DNA of 64,000 nucleotides from [Phialemoniopsis] sp. UDSM-2020 (Eukaryota > Ascomycota > Sordariomycetes > Thyridiales > Thyridiaceae). The stretch spans positions 3,782,001 to 3,846,000 of the forward strand of contig JAEILZ010000007.1 of NCBI GenBank assembly GCA_018873225.1, given 5' to 3'. Below the pieces are notes generated by a model. That model was not told the DNA's origin. It did not search any database and saw only the letters and a list, made by a program, of their open reading frames with translations. Positions 9,074 through 20,174 of this stretch are shown piece after piece. Numbering within the stretch: the first letter of the stretch is position 1; each line of letters begins with the position of its first letter. The position numbers were made by a program, and so were the translations under genes.

Positions 9074-11184
9074 AAGTCACTGGAGGACAAGGCGATTGCA
9101 TGGTATCTATTGATGGGTGTTTTTATTCTTCTACTTGTCTCTATTGCTCTGCTTCTTTTCATTCTTCTTTTCTTTTCTTTCTTTTCATTCTCCTTTTCTT
9201 TTCATCTTTCGTTCTTCTTTTCTTTTCTTTTCATTGTTTCTTCTTTTCGTTCCTCTTTATTTTGGTGCTCTTCTCACAACTGTTGTCTATCTTGGCAATT
9301 AATGAGTTAGCACGGCTCCAGGCATCCGGAAGACTTCGGAACCCACTGAAACTACCACACTGGGCGCCTGCCATGAGAAAACGAGATCGGCGCGGAGCGC
9401 GAGTTCCTCTTATACATCTACACGATGCTGAAGTGGCGCTCCATGCCGGAGCTGGAGTGGGAGGAGGTTTCACCGGACTGATTACTTGAAGCCTCCCAAG
9501 CTGAAGGCTCGTCCGGCGGGCAACTGGATCTGAAGTCAACAAGTATGTGAAGTATGGGCAGTATCTGGCTCAAGCTATGCCGGCAGCACGGCAATCCTAT
9601 TGCTACTGGTCTACATGGATTTGCATTGATTGCCCTGATGCTCTGGTATGGTGTAGTCAGTGCAGTCGAGTACCTTGATTGCGTGCTTCGCAGCGCGGCT
9701 GAGTTCATCAGCCAGCAGCTCCACTTTTGATAATCGCGCTGAAACCCCCTGGACCGAGGCGCTATTTTGGGGTCCATTCCCTTTCCTTCAGGCTTCAGAA
9801 ATTCCCACCAAAATTCCAGCTTTCTATCCATGCTGAAGATTGATTCGTCATCGATTTTCTTAGCGGGCACGGCGTGCCGAAGTAATCGCCGGACTGTCCC
9901 CTCGATCTTCACCGCTACCCTCGTTTGACAGGTGCCTATGCCATTTGAGATTGGCCAGAGGCAGACAGACCTCCAGGGACGGCCCTTTCTCTCTATCGCT
10001 CCTAATCCCAATCAATCACACCTTTGAGGGGAAACATTGCGCCAATCCTAGCCGGGTCGCTCGGACCCCTCCATTGGACCCTGCAGAGAGAGAAGACAAG
10101 AAAACGTGCTGCCGGGAGAGCGAGTAAGCACCTGCAGGATAAATCACTCGCAATATGCATCATGTCGAACATGCTGCACGATCGTCCGCCACTCATTCTC
10201 CCCGCCCGGATCGAAAGTTCTCCTCAGCGGGAGGCCGGGTAGAATTGCTTGTGAAGATGGGTGCAAAGAAGTAGCCATCATACATTACTTTCAGCTAAGA
10301 TGACAAGCGTCACAGCGGCCGAACTCTGGCGCCCGTGTCCGTGGAGCACTGAGTAGTGGTCCTTTGGAGCTAATCGATGGCGTCGTCGACGACAAAACCA
10401 AAAAAGAGAGACAAGGCATCATCCCGATGGACCAAGCTAAGGGACCGCCTCCTCATCCAAATGCCCCCATAAAGGTATGGTGTCCAAGATGGTACCTTGG
10501 CTTAACTCCTCGGCTTAGCTTCTCATTGGCGACAAAGGTTATCTTCGGGCTTCCGAGGACGCGGAGACCCTCCGTGCTTCACTAGGTCCCTTTTTTTTTT
10601 CTCGCCATCGATATCAAGATACCATACACATTCCCATATCTGGGTGGAAATTAGCTCTGCCCTTTCTCTTCCCGAGTCATAGCAATGACATTGTCATTTC
10701 CTCTCAACCTCTCTTTCCTACTGTTCATAACTTGACACGCAGGGACGCCCAAGGAAGCGTACCTGCTCACATCATCTCATATTCGCACCTCGCATGAACC
10801 TCGTTCTGGTCCGGAGTTACCCGTCTGTGTGGCATCGAAACGCCTCGGATCTTATCTACTCCACCGAGATTAACGATCGGGTCGTGGAGGGGTGCACATC
10901 TTCAGCTCTGCCTGCATCGATCGCGGCTGTTGTTGAACCTGACCCCGGAGACCTAGGCGCGATATGAGCGTCATCTAGTTTCACTCTCCTTTTGCATCTT
11001 TCTTCCTCAAGCATCAATATTTTCAAACGACAATGAGCTTCTGAACAACATCCGCCTGGACACTTCCCGGTGGATTTGGACTTCTAAGTCCCGCAACGTA
11101 ACAAGCGAGAGCCAAGCTTCCTGCTTGGCTGGTCCAATTGCAGACAAAACCGAGCGTCCGTGAAACCATCTCCCAAAACTCACA
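9074..11184. other. Gene-free stretch between GH130 and SIS genes
   Basis: No supported gene is seen. A 197-codon minus-strand frame (9418-10011) has no recognisable domain, and I do not call it. A TTTTC-rich low-complexity tract follows the GH130 stop codon. The last ~400 bases are probably the promoter and leader of the SIS gene. Confidence 0.55.
9151..9259. repeat. TTTTC/TTCTT low-complexity pyrimidine tract
   Basis: This is a run of imperfect CTTTT and TTCTT units on the plus strand directly downstream of the GH130 stop codon, probably in its 3' UTR or terminator region. Frames through it translate to Phe/Ser-rich nonsense. Confidence 0.8.
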
Positions 11185-12492
11185 ATGGCCGAACGCCGGT
11201 GTCCCGTGCAGACCAGCGCGGTCTACATCGTCGGCTCAGCACCCTTCCCGTCTATTCCTCCGCCTTCACCGCCGTCGCCCGTCACCCCCGAGGTGAGCGG
11301 GCTGTGCTCCCCGATAGAGGAGCTCTCCCTCGACCATCACCCGGGCCGCCATGAAGATCAATCGCCGACTTCGGCCCCGGCCTCCCCAGCTCTCACCCCC
11401 TCGGAATCCGCAACAGAGTCAAGCTCCGCCTCGGAGCTAGACACCCGCCTCGCCACGGCCGTGCACGTTCTGCACACCGAGGCCACTGCCCTGCGGGACC
11501 TAGCCGGTCTCTATGCCTCCGACCCGCCAGCCCGCGACGCCTTCAGCCGCGCCGTCGAGCTCGTCGCCTCCGCCAGCGCTGCGGGAGGCAAGCTCGTCCT
11601 GATCGGCGTCGGCAAGTCGGGCCACATCGCGCGGAAGCTCGTCGCCACCCTCAACAGCCTCGAGCTGCGCGCTTCTTTCCTCCACCCGACCGAGGCCCTG
11701 CATGGCGACTTGGGCCACGTCAGTCCGCGAGATGTACTGTTGATGATCACCTACTCTGGCCGCACGCCGGAGCTACTCGCCCTCCTGCCGCACCTCGATC
11801 CGGCACTGCCTCTCTTGCTGCTCACTGGCTCCCCGGGGGGTAGCGAGATTGCGCGCCGAAGGCCCGATGCCGTTGTACTCCCCGCCCCAGTGCACGAACT
11901 CGAGACGAAGTCATTTGGCCTCGCTGCCCCGACGACAAGCACTACCGCTGCGCTTGCCGTGGGAGATGCCCTCGCACTCGCTGCGGCCAGAGAGATCCAC
12001 GCCTCGCGCGTGGCGCATGTATTTGCGCGGAATCACCCCGGCGGCGCTATTGGCGCGGCGGAGGGAGGTAAAAAGGCCAGAGCGACGTCGGTCCGGGAGC
12101 TTGCATCCTCATGGGCCGACATTCCGCTCCTGGACGAGGGGGCGACGGGCGCCGAGGCTTTGCGCGTCGCTATCGGCGGCCTTGGATGCTGGGCGCGGTG
12201 CGCGGACGGAGCCGTCCTCGTGCCGAGTCGGCTGCGCAGGTTGGGCGCGGCAGAACTGAGCGAACCTGTCGGGCGTATCGAAGGCCTCGTGGCGGCTGCG
12301 ACAGTGATGGCGACAGTAAGGGCGGATGAGGCTGTCGACGACGTCGTGCGACGGTTCGTGCGCTCCAGTGGCAAGAGCGTGCAAGGCGGCGACGATGCCG
12401 ATCTGGTCTTGCTTGTCCTGGACGAGTACGGACGCGAGACGGTCGGCGTCGTAGAGTTGGAAACATTGCGCCGGCATTGCGAGGCGAGCTGA
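11185..12492 (+). CDS. SIS-domain sugar-phosphate isomerase (KpsF/GutQ type)
   Basis: An intronless 435-aa protein with start context CACAATGGCC. Residues 1-85 are Pro/Ser-rich and probably disordered. The SIS domain spans about 90-290: GVGKSGHIARK (141-151), HPTEALHGDLGHVS (167-180), ITYSGRTPE (188-196) and HPGGAIG (284-290). These are hallmark motifs of KpsF/KdsD arabinose-5-phosphate isomerases, which interconvert ribulose 5-phosphate and arabinose 5-phosphate. The C-terminal ~140 residues correspond to the paired CBS region of the bacterial enzymes but look degenerate. Fungi do not make Kdo, so the physiological substrate is open. The gene is GC-rich and convergent with the WKF gene. Confidence 0.9.
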   Translation: MAERRCPVQTSAVYIVGSAPFPSIPPPSPPSPVTPEVSGLCSPIEELSLDHHPGRHEDQSPTSAPASPALTPSESATESSSASELDTRLATAVHVLHTEATALRDLAGLYASDPPARDAFSRAVELVASASAAGGKLVLIGVGKSGHIARKLVATLNSLELRASFLHPTEALHGDLGHVSPRDVLLMITYSGRTPELLALLPHLDPALPLLLLTGSPGGSEIARRRPDAVVLPAPVHELETKSFGLAAPTTSTTAALAVGDALALAAAREIHASRVAHVFARNHPGGAIGAAEGGKKARATSVRELASSWADIPLLDEGATGAEALRVAIGGLGCWARCADGAVLVPSRLRRLGAAELSEPVGRIEGLVAAATVMATVRADEAVDDVVRRFVRSSGKSVQGGDDADLVLLVLDEYGRETVGVVELETLRRHCEAS

Positions 12493-13102
12493 GGTGGACA
12501 TTCATGAACAAGCGATTTTGCGTTTAGGGAAGCCAGCCCATGGGGCTGGTGGGAGGCTTTTGTGATTTGCATTTACCTGGCGTTTTCGAAAGCAAGCACT
12601 CGTGGGACGAGCGCTCATGCACATATGTGCCATTACGATTTACTCATACTCATAGAAGTACATGATAGATCGATCAGGTCGGGTCTCCCCTTGATTATTA
12701 TGGGAGACGGTATTATGACCGGGCTGACCGATCCAGCGGGGGAACATTGCTGCAGTTATTATCCTGCATGCACTTTGGATACAAATTACACAGTTGGCGT
12801 GACATATCACGGTGCGGAAAGCAATGAATCAAAGAGCGTCACAAACAATCACGAAAAAATCGTGGGTCTCCAGGTGAATCGTGCTGGAATTGCTGTTTGA
12901 TTATAATAATCTGTGATGTTTGCGCCAGACGGGGTATCATCTCCTCAGATCGACATCCATCGCGTCATAAACTCGAAACAGGCCACCACGAGCCCAGCTG
13001 CAAGCTACCAAAGCCCATGGGTCCCAGCTCCATACATGTAGGACCATTCACCCCCAATATGCTCCAAAGCTCGTCGGTCGCCATGGTATCGGACCAGCCC
13101 TC
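12493..13102. other. Convergent intergenic region
   Basis: This 610-bp spacer lies between the 3' ends of the SIS gene (plus) and the WKF gene (minus). It presumably holds both terminators. No other feature is seen. Confidence 0.6.
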
Positions 13103-14353
13103 CTAGTCGCTGTCTGAGCCATCGTCCGAGTCATCGTCCGAGTCCGACTCCGACTCCGCATCGGAACCGCTACTCGACGATGATGACGAGCTGCTGGACG
13201 TCTCCTCGCGAGCCTGCAACGGCGCACCTGCCTCCGCATCGTCATCCGAGTCATCAGAGGAGCTAGAATCCGACCTTGACCTCGACGTGCCATCGTCTGA
13301 CTCTGCGTCAGAGTCATCAGAGTCAGAGTCAGACTCTGATTCCGAGCTGCTCGTATCCGAGTCCATAGCTGTACGACTCTTCTTCTTCCGCTTGAGCTTC
13401 TGCTGTGGTGTCCCGTCGTTCAGCTTAACCCGCTTGTCGGTGCCGTTGACAGTCGGCTCGGGGCCGGAAGAGCTGGCTGTGGTACCAGACACGCTGCTCT
13501 CGCCACTGTCGGAGAGCTCGTCCGCGATCCTCTCGGCGCGCATACGCTTCATCAGCCGGCTCCTGATCTCTGGGTCTGACGTGCGCAGCACGTACTCCAC
13601 CTCGCTTATCCTGCGTATCCTCTTGCCGTTGACATTTGTGCTCTCCCCAGCCTCGTCCAGCCCAGACACCAGCTTTGTGTACTCCTGCTGCTTGGTCTCC
13701 TTATCCAGAGCGTTCTCCGGGAACCCGGCCGCGCCATGCTCCATGTCCTTCTTCCTGATCTCCTCGGCCGTCTCGCGCAGGCGCACCCGCACGCCGCCCT
13801 TGAGGTCGCTGATGTATCTGTAGAAGGCCTCGATGTCCCCCGAGGGTATCGTGTCGCCAGTGAAGACGTACTTGATGAGCAGAATCTGGTGGTTCTTGTT
13901 GAACTTCCACGAGTCCCGCGAGGTGTCCCACTGGCGCAGGTAGGCTAGGGCAGGTTGGACGCTCGAGTCCTTGGGGACGGCCGGGCCTTGGGGCTCGGGG
14001 CTCTTCTTGGCCTTCTTCTTGGCTTTCTTCTTAGCCTTGAGCTCGGCGTTGTCTGCGGCGCCGGCTTTGGTGTCGTCGGTGAAGGAGACGGACTTTTGCT
14101 TCCTCAAAGACGGTGTGCCGGAGTCTTCCCACCTGGGCCGTTTGCTGAAGCCGTTGTCCTGGGCAGAGTAGGAGGAGGAAGGGACCTGTTTCCGTTTGTT
14201 GTTCCAATTGGAGGACGGGGAGCTGCCGTAGGTGTTGGGTAGCTGTGCAGGAGGCTGCGTGGAGGGAGCTGCGGGTGATGCAGTGGTGCCGTCGGTTGCA
14301 GAGCCCTTGAGCTTCAGGCCCAATCGCTTCCAGGCCGGGACTTTCTGAGACAT
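13103..14353 (-). CDS. WKF-domain (C7orf50-like) nuclear/nucleolar protein
   Basis: An intronless 416-aa protein starting MSQKVPAWKRLG. A Lys-rich stretch (KAKKKAKKKAKK) precedes the WKF domain: ALAYLRQWDTSRDSWKFNKNH, then ILLIKYVFTGDTIPSGDIEAFYRYI and a conserved helical block ending near EEIRKKDME. WKF proteins such as human C7orf50 are nuclear or nucleolar and linked to ribosome biogenesis. The C-terminal ~70 residues are almost only Ser, Asp and Glu (13103-13370), a candidate for casein-kinase-2 phosphorylation as in other nucleolar acidic tails. The gene is divergent from the proteasome gene across 717 bp. Confidence 0.88.
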   Translation of the reverse strand: MSQKVPAWKRLGLKLKGSATDGTTASPAAPSTQPPAQLPNTYGSSPSSNWNNKRKQVPSSSYSAQDNGFSKRPRWEDSGTPSLRKQKSVSFTDDTKAGAADNAELKAKKKAKKKAKKSPEPQGPAVPKDSSVQPALAYLRQWDTSRDSWKFNKNHQILLIKYVFTGDTIPSGDIEAFYRYISDLKGGVRVRLRETAEEIRKKDMEHGAAGFPENALDKETKQQEYTKLVSGLDEAGESTNVNGKRIRRISEVEYVLRTSDPEIRSRLMKRMRAERIADELSDSGESSVSGTTASSSGPEPTVNGTDKRVKLNDGTPQQKLKRKKKSRTAMDSDTSSSESESDSDSDDSDAESDDGTSRSRSDSSSSDDSDDDAEAGAPLQAREETSSSSSSSSSSGSDAESESDSDDDSDDGSDSD

Positions 14354-15070
14354 AATTGGTTGAAGGGATGGGGAGGGGGCCGAGAGAAAGGCGGGAGGGA
14401 TGTCACGGTAGCGGTATGTGAAGGGCCTTGAAGCGGAGGGAGAGAAAACGCTAGAAGGGGATCCCAGGAATGCCGATTGTAATAAAGAGATCCGACAAGG
14501 CCGACGTGTGATCCGGCCAAGTGGGCTGCCAGAGGAGAGAGAGAAAAAGATGCTCGAAAGCCAGGGATCTTCTCGCGAGTGGATTGGGCAGCTTCACCAC
14601 CAGCTGCTTGCTTGCTCGTCTCTGTAATTTTTTGTGATTGCCTCACTTTTTTCTGCAGTCGAGAGCCAATACATAATTGCTTATCGCAGCGGCGTGGGGC
14701 CTGCAAGGACGCCTTATCGCTTCTCCTCCATCTTACCCAGCTGGCGACTTTGCGCTGGCTAGTGCTGCCGGCCCGCCCACCAGACTGCAACTGAAAGGAC
14801 CAGACGGCAGCCGGATTACGTAAGTAAGGCAGGCTAGGCCACCCAAAGCTCCAGCCTTCTAGGCAAGCTCCTGCCAACGCGTCGACCGGGGGAAGCTCCA
14901 AGATTGCGACAGATCAACGACGAAAGCTCAACAGCAACTTTCATATCGCCATCACTCCTGCCACCCCCTCACTCAAGACGACTACCGCCATTCAACGGAT
15001 TGACATCCTACAGATTGCACAGAAGCGCTAGCAGAATCACATCGAACACAGCTCACCATCTTCTGACAAG
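14354..15070. promoter_or_regulatory. Shared divergent promoter of WKF and proteasome genes
   Basis: The 717-bp spacer lies between the two divergent start codons and must hold both promoters. The plus-strand side before 15071 is CA/CT-rich. I see no strong TATA box, which is usual for housekeeping fungal promoters. Confidence 0.6.
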
Positions 15071-16173
15071 ATGTCGGGTAGGGCTCCAACTCTATCAGTT
15101 TCAGCTGCCCTCGAACTCATGAGCTGACAATGATGGTTCCACAGGCAGCGCAGGATTCGATAGACACATTACGATCTTCTCTGATCAGGGAAGATTGTAT
15201 CAAGTCGGTACGCATTGCGACCCTCTGTCCCTAGCCTGGTTCTGTGCCCCCGAACACTTTGAGGCGGACATCCAACAATTTCAAGCTGAAGCGGCTGGGG
15301 AAACATCGGCCACGGAAACGAGTCTTTGCTGACAGAATTATCTTCCGACAGAATATGCATTCAAGGCTATCACTGCGGCCAACATCATGTCGATCGGCGT
15401 CCGCGGCAAGGACTGCGCAGTCGTCCTGTCCCAGAAGAAGGTCCCTGTACGTTGACGAAGTCTGAATCAATCGAGAGGGTGTGCTATCAGAGCTGACAAC
15501 CGGCACAGGACAAGCTGATCGACCCGTCCTCCGTCTCGCACATCTTCCAGATCTCGCCCTCGGTCGGTTGCGTCATGACCGGATCGATAGCAGATGCGCG
15601 GGCCTTTGCCCAGCGTGCGCAAGGCGAGGCGGCAGAGTTCAGGTACAAGTACGGATACGAGATGCCCAGCGACGTTTTGGCCAAGAGGCTGGCCAACATC
15701 AGCCAGGTCTACACTCAGCGCGTAAGAGAATAGCAGCTGCCACCCTTTACAAACATAGAGGCCCGACTGACTGACCTGAAAACCAGGCTTACATGCGACC
15801 CTACGGCGTCGCTACGACCCTGATATCACTTGATAACGAGAATGGACCTCAGCTGTTCAAGTGCGACCCGGCCGGATACTACATTGGCTACAAGGGCACG
15901 GCTGCCGGACCTAAGCAGCAGGAGGCGCTGAACCACCTCGAGAAGAAGCTCAAGAATAAGGACCACGCAGAGGGCGACTGGGAAGAGGTTGTCGAGCTGG
16001 CCATCACCACCCTCAGCACGGTGCTCAGTATGGACTTCAAGAAGACGGAGATCGAGATTGGCATTGTGGGCGGCCCCCGAGCCGACGGCAAGGAGGGCAC
16101 AGACCCTGGATTCAGAGTGCTTACGGAGGAGGAGATCGATGACCGATTACAAGCCATTGCCGAGAAGGACTAA
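15071..16173 (+). CDS. scl1: 20S proteasome subunit alpha 1 (PSMA6/Scl1 orthologue)
   Basis: A 254-aa protein from five exons: 15071-15077, 15145-15207, 15352-15446, 15509-15721 and 15787-16173. Every join keeps phase with GT..AG borders. The coding part of exon 1 is only 7 nt (ATGTCGG). The N-terminus [24 protein letters not shown] is the proteasome alpha-subunit signature. Later blocks ([60 protein letters not shown]) identify the alpha1 paralogue. Alpha subunits form the outer rings and gate of the 20S core particle and are not proteolytic. It ends in EKD. This is an essential housekeeping gene. Confidence 0.97.
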
Positions 16174-19100
16174 GCCTGAGCAGTGTGTGGGGGAGATATT
16201 TTCTCCCATTTGGGCTCACCTGGTTGGCGGTAGCTTGCTGAAAAGGGGGGATGGGGAGAGACAGAGAATGTGTGTGTATCGATGGCGTTTGTGAGAGGGA
16301 AACAGCCTCAGTATCGGCAGCTATTCGTCAACAGACGCCCAGCCAACCAAGGGGGCCGGCCTGCTTGCCACGGGCGCGGGTCCTCCAGTGGGGTCGGAAG
16401 CAGAGGGTAGTGCAGAGAGGGCCAGAGTCACAGGTACCCCGTCCCAACCTTGCACCATCCTCTCGCGTGTGTTATTAGCCATCCTATCAAGTGTCACATC
16501 TAGAAATAAACAGAGCCCCGGCGTGTGCCTATCAGGACGTTGAACCCGAGTGAGATCCCTTCCCGCGTGGTAGCGACGAGCAGGTGGACCGATTACTTGA
16601 TTCAGCCTTTGCTTGGCCTGCCGTTTCCTGATCCGTGCAGGGTAGCTGAAGGCTGAAGGACGTTTAGGGAGTGGCCTGGATCGATCGTTGACCTGAAACG
16701 GCCGTGGAGAGCAGCGGGAGGTCTAGTGATGCTAGTGATGCTTGTTTCAGCTGAGAGGACGCAGAGCCGCATGAAGTATCTGACGATGACCGACTACCTG
16801 AGTTGCAAGTGTGATCGAAATGACATGCCGGATGGTCGATGGGAGGGCCCAGACCGCGACCGGCAGATGCCAGGGAGGTGCCGTGGCGTCCTGTCGCGAC
16901 GAGGTGATTACCTATTCCGGACGGAAGTGAAGCCACCAGTACCACGTTAACGGTAGCTAGGAAAGCATCGTGACGGGGGAGGGCTTGGTGTTGAAGACTA
17001 AAATGCCGTCTGGCATGTTTATGGGCGAGTGTGCCCTCCCGGGGCAGCTGGGAGAGTGTGAATCTGCCCTGCACCAATGCAGGTTGCTGCAAGCCACCTC
17101 AGATAGCCTGCTGCACTAGCAACTTACCGAAGACCATGGTGTCGGGAGGGAGGGTTCAAGGTTTATCATAAGTGGTTGCAGTAGGTGAGAGCCTCACACC
17201 ATGAGTTGCAGCAGCACTGCACAGCCGCAGAATGACTAAGACTAAGACGATATCTTGTTTGATACCACACAAGCTGGAACATAGCCGACTAGTAAAGCAA
17301 TAGTCTTACCTAGCAGTCCTTTTGCATTCTCTGAATTACGACGGATCGTATGTTCCTCTATTAAGATTTTTTCCTTGTGCCGAATTTACACACCTTGGTC
17401 GTGTTATGACGACGACGATGATGTCCAACTGGGGAAAAGAGGCCGCCATCAATGTCCTTTTGGCACGGGCCTGGCTAAGTCAGCATTGTCCTTTTGCTCA
17501 ATGGCCCGGTGGTTGATTGGGCGCACGGATCAGCGGTGGACCTCGCAGTCACGGGCCCTACCGCCCACTGGCACTTGGCAAGAGGCCGCTAAAGCCGCTT
17601 GTAGTCTAGGGCCTTTCAAAGATCAATTGATGCTCTCTTGGTTTTTAGTCCTTTTGGCTGCCAGAGGGCCTGTCGGAGTGCCCTTCTTCAACATCCCCAC
17701 ACCTCTTGGCTCCTTTGGCATTGTGATCGTCGCTCGCTCTGCCCCCGTAACACCTCTCTCCTAGCCCTACCGTGCTGGAGATGGAGAATCGACATGGTCA
17801 AAAAGAACACGATGGAGACACTGATGTCGCTGGTACATGGCTCTTGCATGCGTGCATACCATCGAGCAGGGTGTGACTCAAGATGAAATCGGGAACGGTG
17901 GGCGTGTTACTAGCCATGCAAGCCATCGCACCGCACCAGTACCAAATGCGCCAAAAAATATCCATGCTACGATCCCAGAGAAGAGGATAACACCCCAGTC
18001 CAGCTGGGCATGGCATGTAAGGGCCACAGGCGAAACGTGCCAAACGTTTGCCAGCGCCAGAGTAGCCGCATTTCTACGGCGTCTATTGGGGAGGCTGAGC
18101 CGGGAGCCATACTTTCTTCTTCACCACACACATTCCACCATCTGCCCTATTATCGAATCTTGTCCATTCGAAATGCACTCCACCACTCCCAAAAGGGAAG
18201 AGCAGACGGACGAAAAAGACCACGCGCTGGCTGAAAGTAGCTGCATCGCTGCCGTTCTCGGTCCCAGCTACGGACACGGATCGGGCAATCGGTTCGTTCG
18301 ATTGACTGAGATGTTTGAGGCCTCGTCTCCTTTCCGTCTGTCGCATCTCGCTCTTGTCGTCCCTTGTGTCACCGCAACCGAACTGATGCAGATACCTATT
18401 CGAGTTAACAGCCTTTTCCTTGTGTGGTAGATCACCGTATGGATATGGGCCTCCACACATCCTTCGGGCAAACACGCCATCCCCCAGTGGGATACTGTCC
18501 CGGACTCACTAACTACATGGAATGAGGGGCATCTTCTCACGCATACGAAAACTAACTCAGAAGGTGTGAGAGAGACAAAAAAAAATGTGTGAAGGAGTGC
18601 AGCGCGCGGCTCGACTTGCCAATGCGCTGCTGTGGCAGACCATGGGCAATATGCCGTCATCCCCGTAATATCGGCGTCTTTCCGGTACCTTCGGCTCCAG
18701 CTGCACGGTACCAGACCTACCAAATCCGATCTGTTCAGACGAAAAAGAGAGGATTGGGAAAAGAGCGCCTGCAAGTACCTGCAAGCCAGATCAGAGCTGG
18801 AACTCCATTACCACACACAGCCTGTGCTGGTGACTGTGACTGCAGCAAGCCAAGGGCTGTCAACTGCAAGGGCGCCCTCTTGTCCCTGCAGATGAGATGC
18901 ATCGCCTCCATGCAACCCGACAAACCGCAAGCGCAGTGCCTACCTAGTCGCGTAACAAGAATCAATGAGGCCGTGTGCAATGGATGATCTTCTCACATCA
19001 TGGTACTTCCCAGACACCACAGACAGCATGGCAAGCGGCGTGTCGAAAAAGAAAAGAGAGAAAAAAGGGCCGGGACAGCCTCTAAGCGATCCCGTGTCCA

Positions 19101-20174
19101 CTCGCAGGGCCGGCCAAGACACGCACGATGGCCGACTGACAAGACAGGGACCCCTGGCATTCCCGGGGAAGTAAAATCGCAGCTCGTCAGGGATTCTTGC
19201 CTTAACGTTAGCTTTTCCGCTGGGCTGGTCCACCATTCTTTCTTTGATGCTATTCTCCGATCCCACCCCCTCGCACCCAATCACGCTGCTCAGACGGCCT
19301 CTTGACAGCTGATGGGGTCTCACACTGGAGCAGCACCCATCGTCATTCTCTTCTCTTCTGCAACCCTACTGCAGACTCTGTTGCGGATCTCTCATGTCGA
19401 CATTGTGGGTAATCCTGTGAGTTTAGCCTTTCCTTAGCTAAGGTCCGTCCGCCTTTGTAAGTCTACACCCCAAAGGCCAGGGGTCATGCCTGGTCGATCG
19501 CGGGGCACTCTGGGATCCAGCGACTCCATGTCTCTCGGTCATGACCGTGACTTCGACTTACACACTCCTCTGATGTCCTTTTTCTTCTCTTTCCCAGCCC
19601 TCACCTTACCCAAACAAGAGCAAATTTCTACTTGCCGGCTCTTGGCCCGCTCGGGTAGGGCTTGAGGCTAGGCTACTTCCTCCATCCACAAGCATCTTCT
19701 TCCTCCTTTTTCTCTTTCAACATGCACGCCCTCAACGGTTTCCGTGACGGGGGTTGTTGACCTCCTCTCTATTTCTCTCTCTTTCTACAAAAGGACATGG
19801 AAAGCCACCAGAGGTCTCGACCATCGCGATACCTCGTCCCATCCATCCATCGTTTCTAGACAAGACACGGACCGAAAGCCAGCCTTTCCCTCTTCTGCAT
19901 CGCCTCTACGACCATCTTGGGTTGTCTGCGTCTAATACCTCGCCCTCACTCGCTACACACGCCTGCGTTGTCCTTTTTGTCTTGGTTGCTGCTGCCGGAC
20001 GTTGCGCCCACCGTCTCGCTTGCGTGAACTTGCCTGCCTGCTTGTCTTGCTTGCTTGCCTGCCATTGGGAGGGGAGTTTCGAGTGCCAAGTGTGCCGCTA
20101 TCACTGAACTGCGTGTCTGTCCTTCGTCGCACACTTTGGTATAAGCGAAGTTGCCATCTGTATCTCAATACGCA
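16174..20174. other. 4-kb stretch without a recognisable gene
   Basis: Many overlapping short frames exist on both strands, the longest 197 codons at 17837-18430 (+), but none resembles a protein family or joins into one. Purine-rich patches occur near 18570-18590 and 19045-19075. Pyrimidine-rich sequence with CTCTTTCTCT runs precedes the next gene (about 19680-19800), typical of a fungal promoter or long 5' UTR. A non-coding RNA or a species-specific gene could be missed here. Confidence 0.5.

Noticed and set aside
9418..10011. 197-codon minus-strand open frame
   Set aside because: No domain, no signal peptide, no splice partners, and composition unlike the real genes nearby; treated as chance.
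13103..13370. Short-period repeats taken as a satellite or CRISPR-like array
   Set aside because: They are in-frame Ser/Asp/Glu codons of the WKF protein, with no regular spacers.
17837..18430. 197-codon plus-strand open frame in the gene desert
   Set aside because: Overlapped by comparable frames on the other strand and without any recognisable motif.
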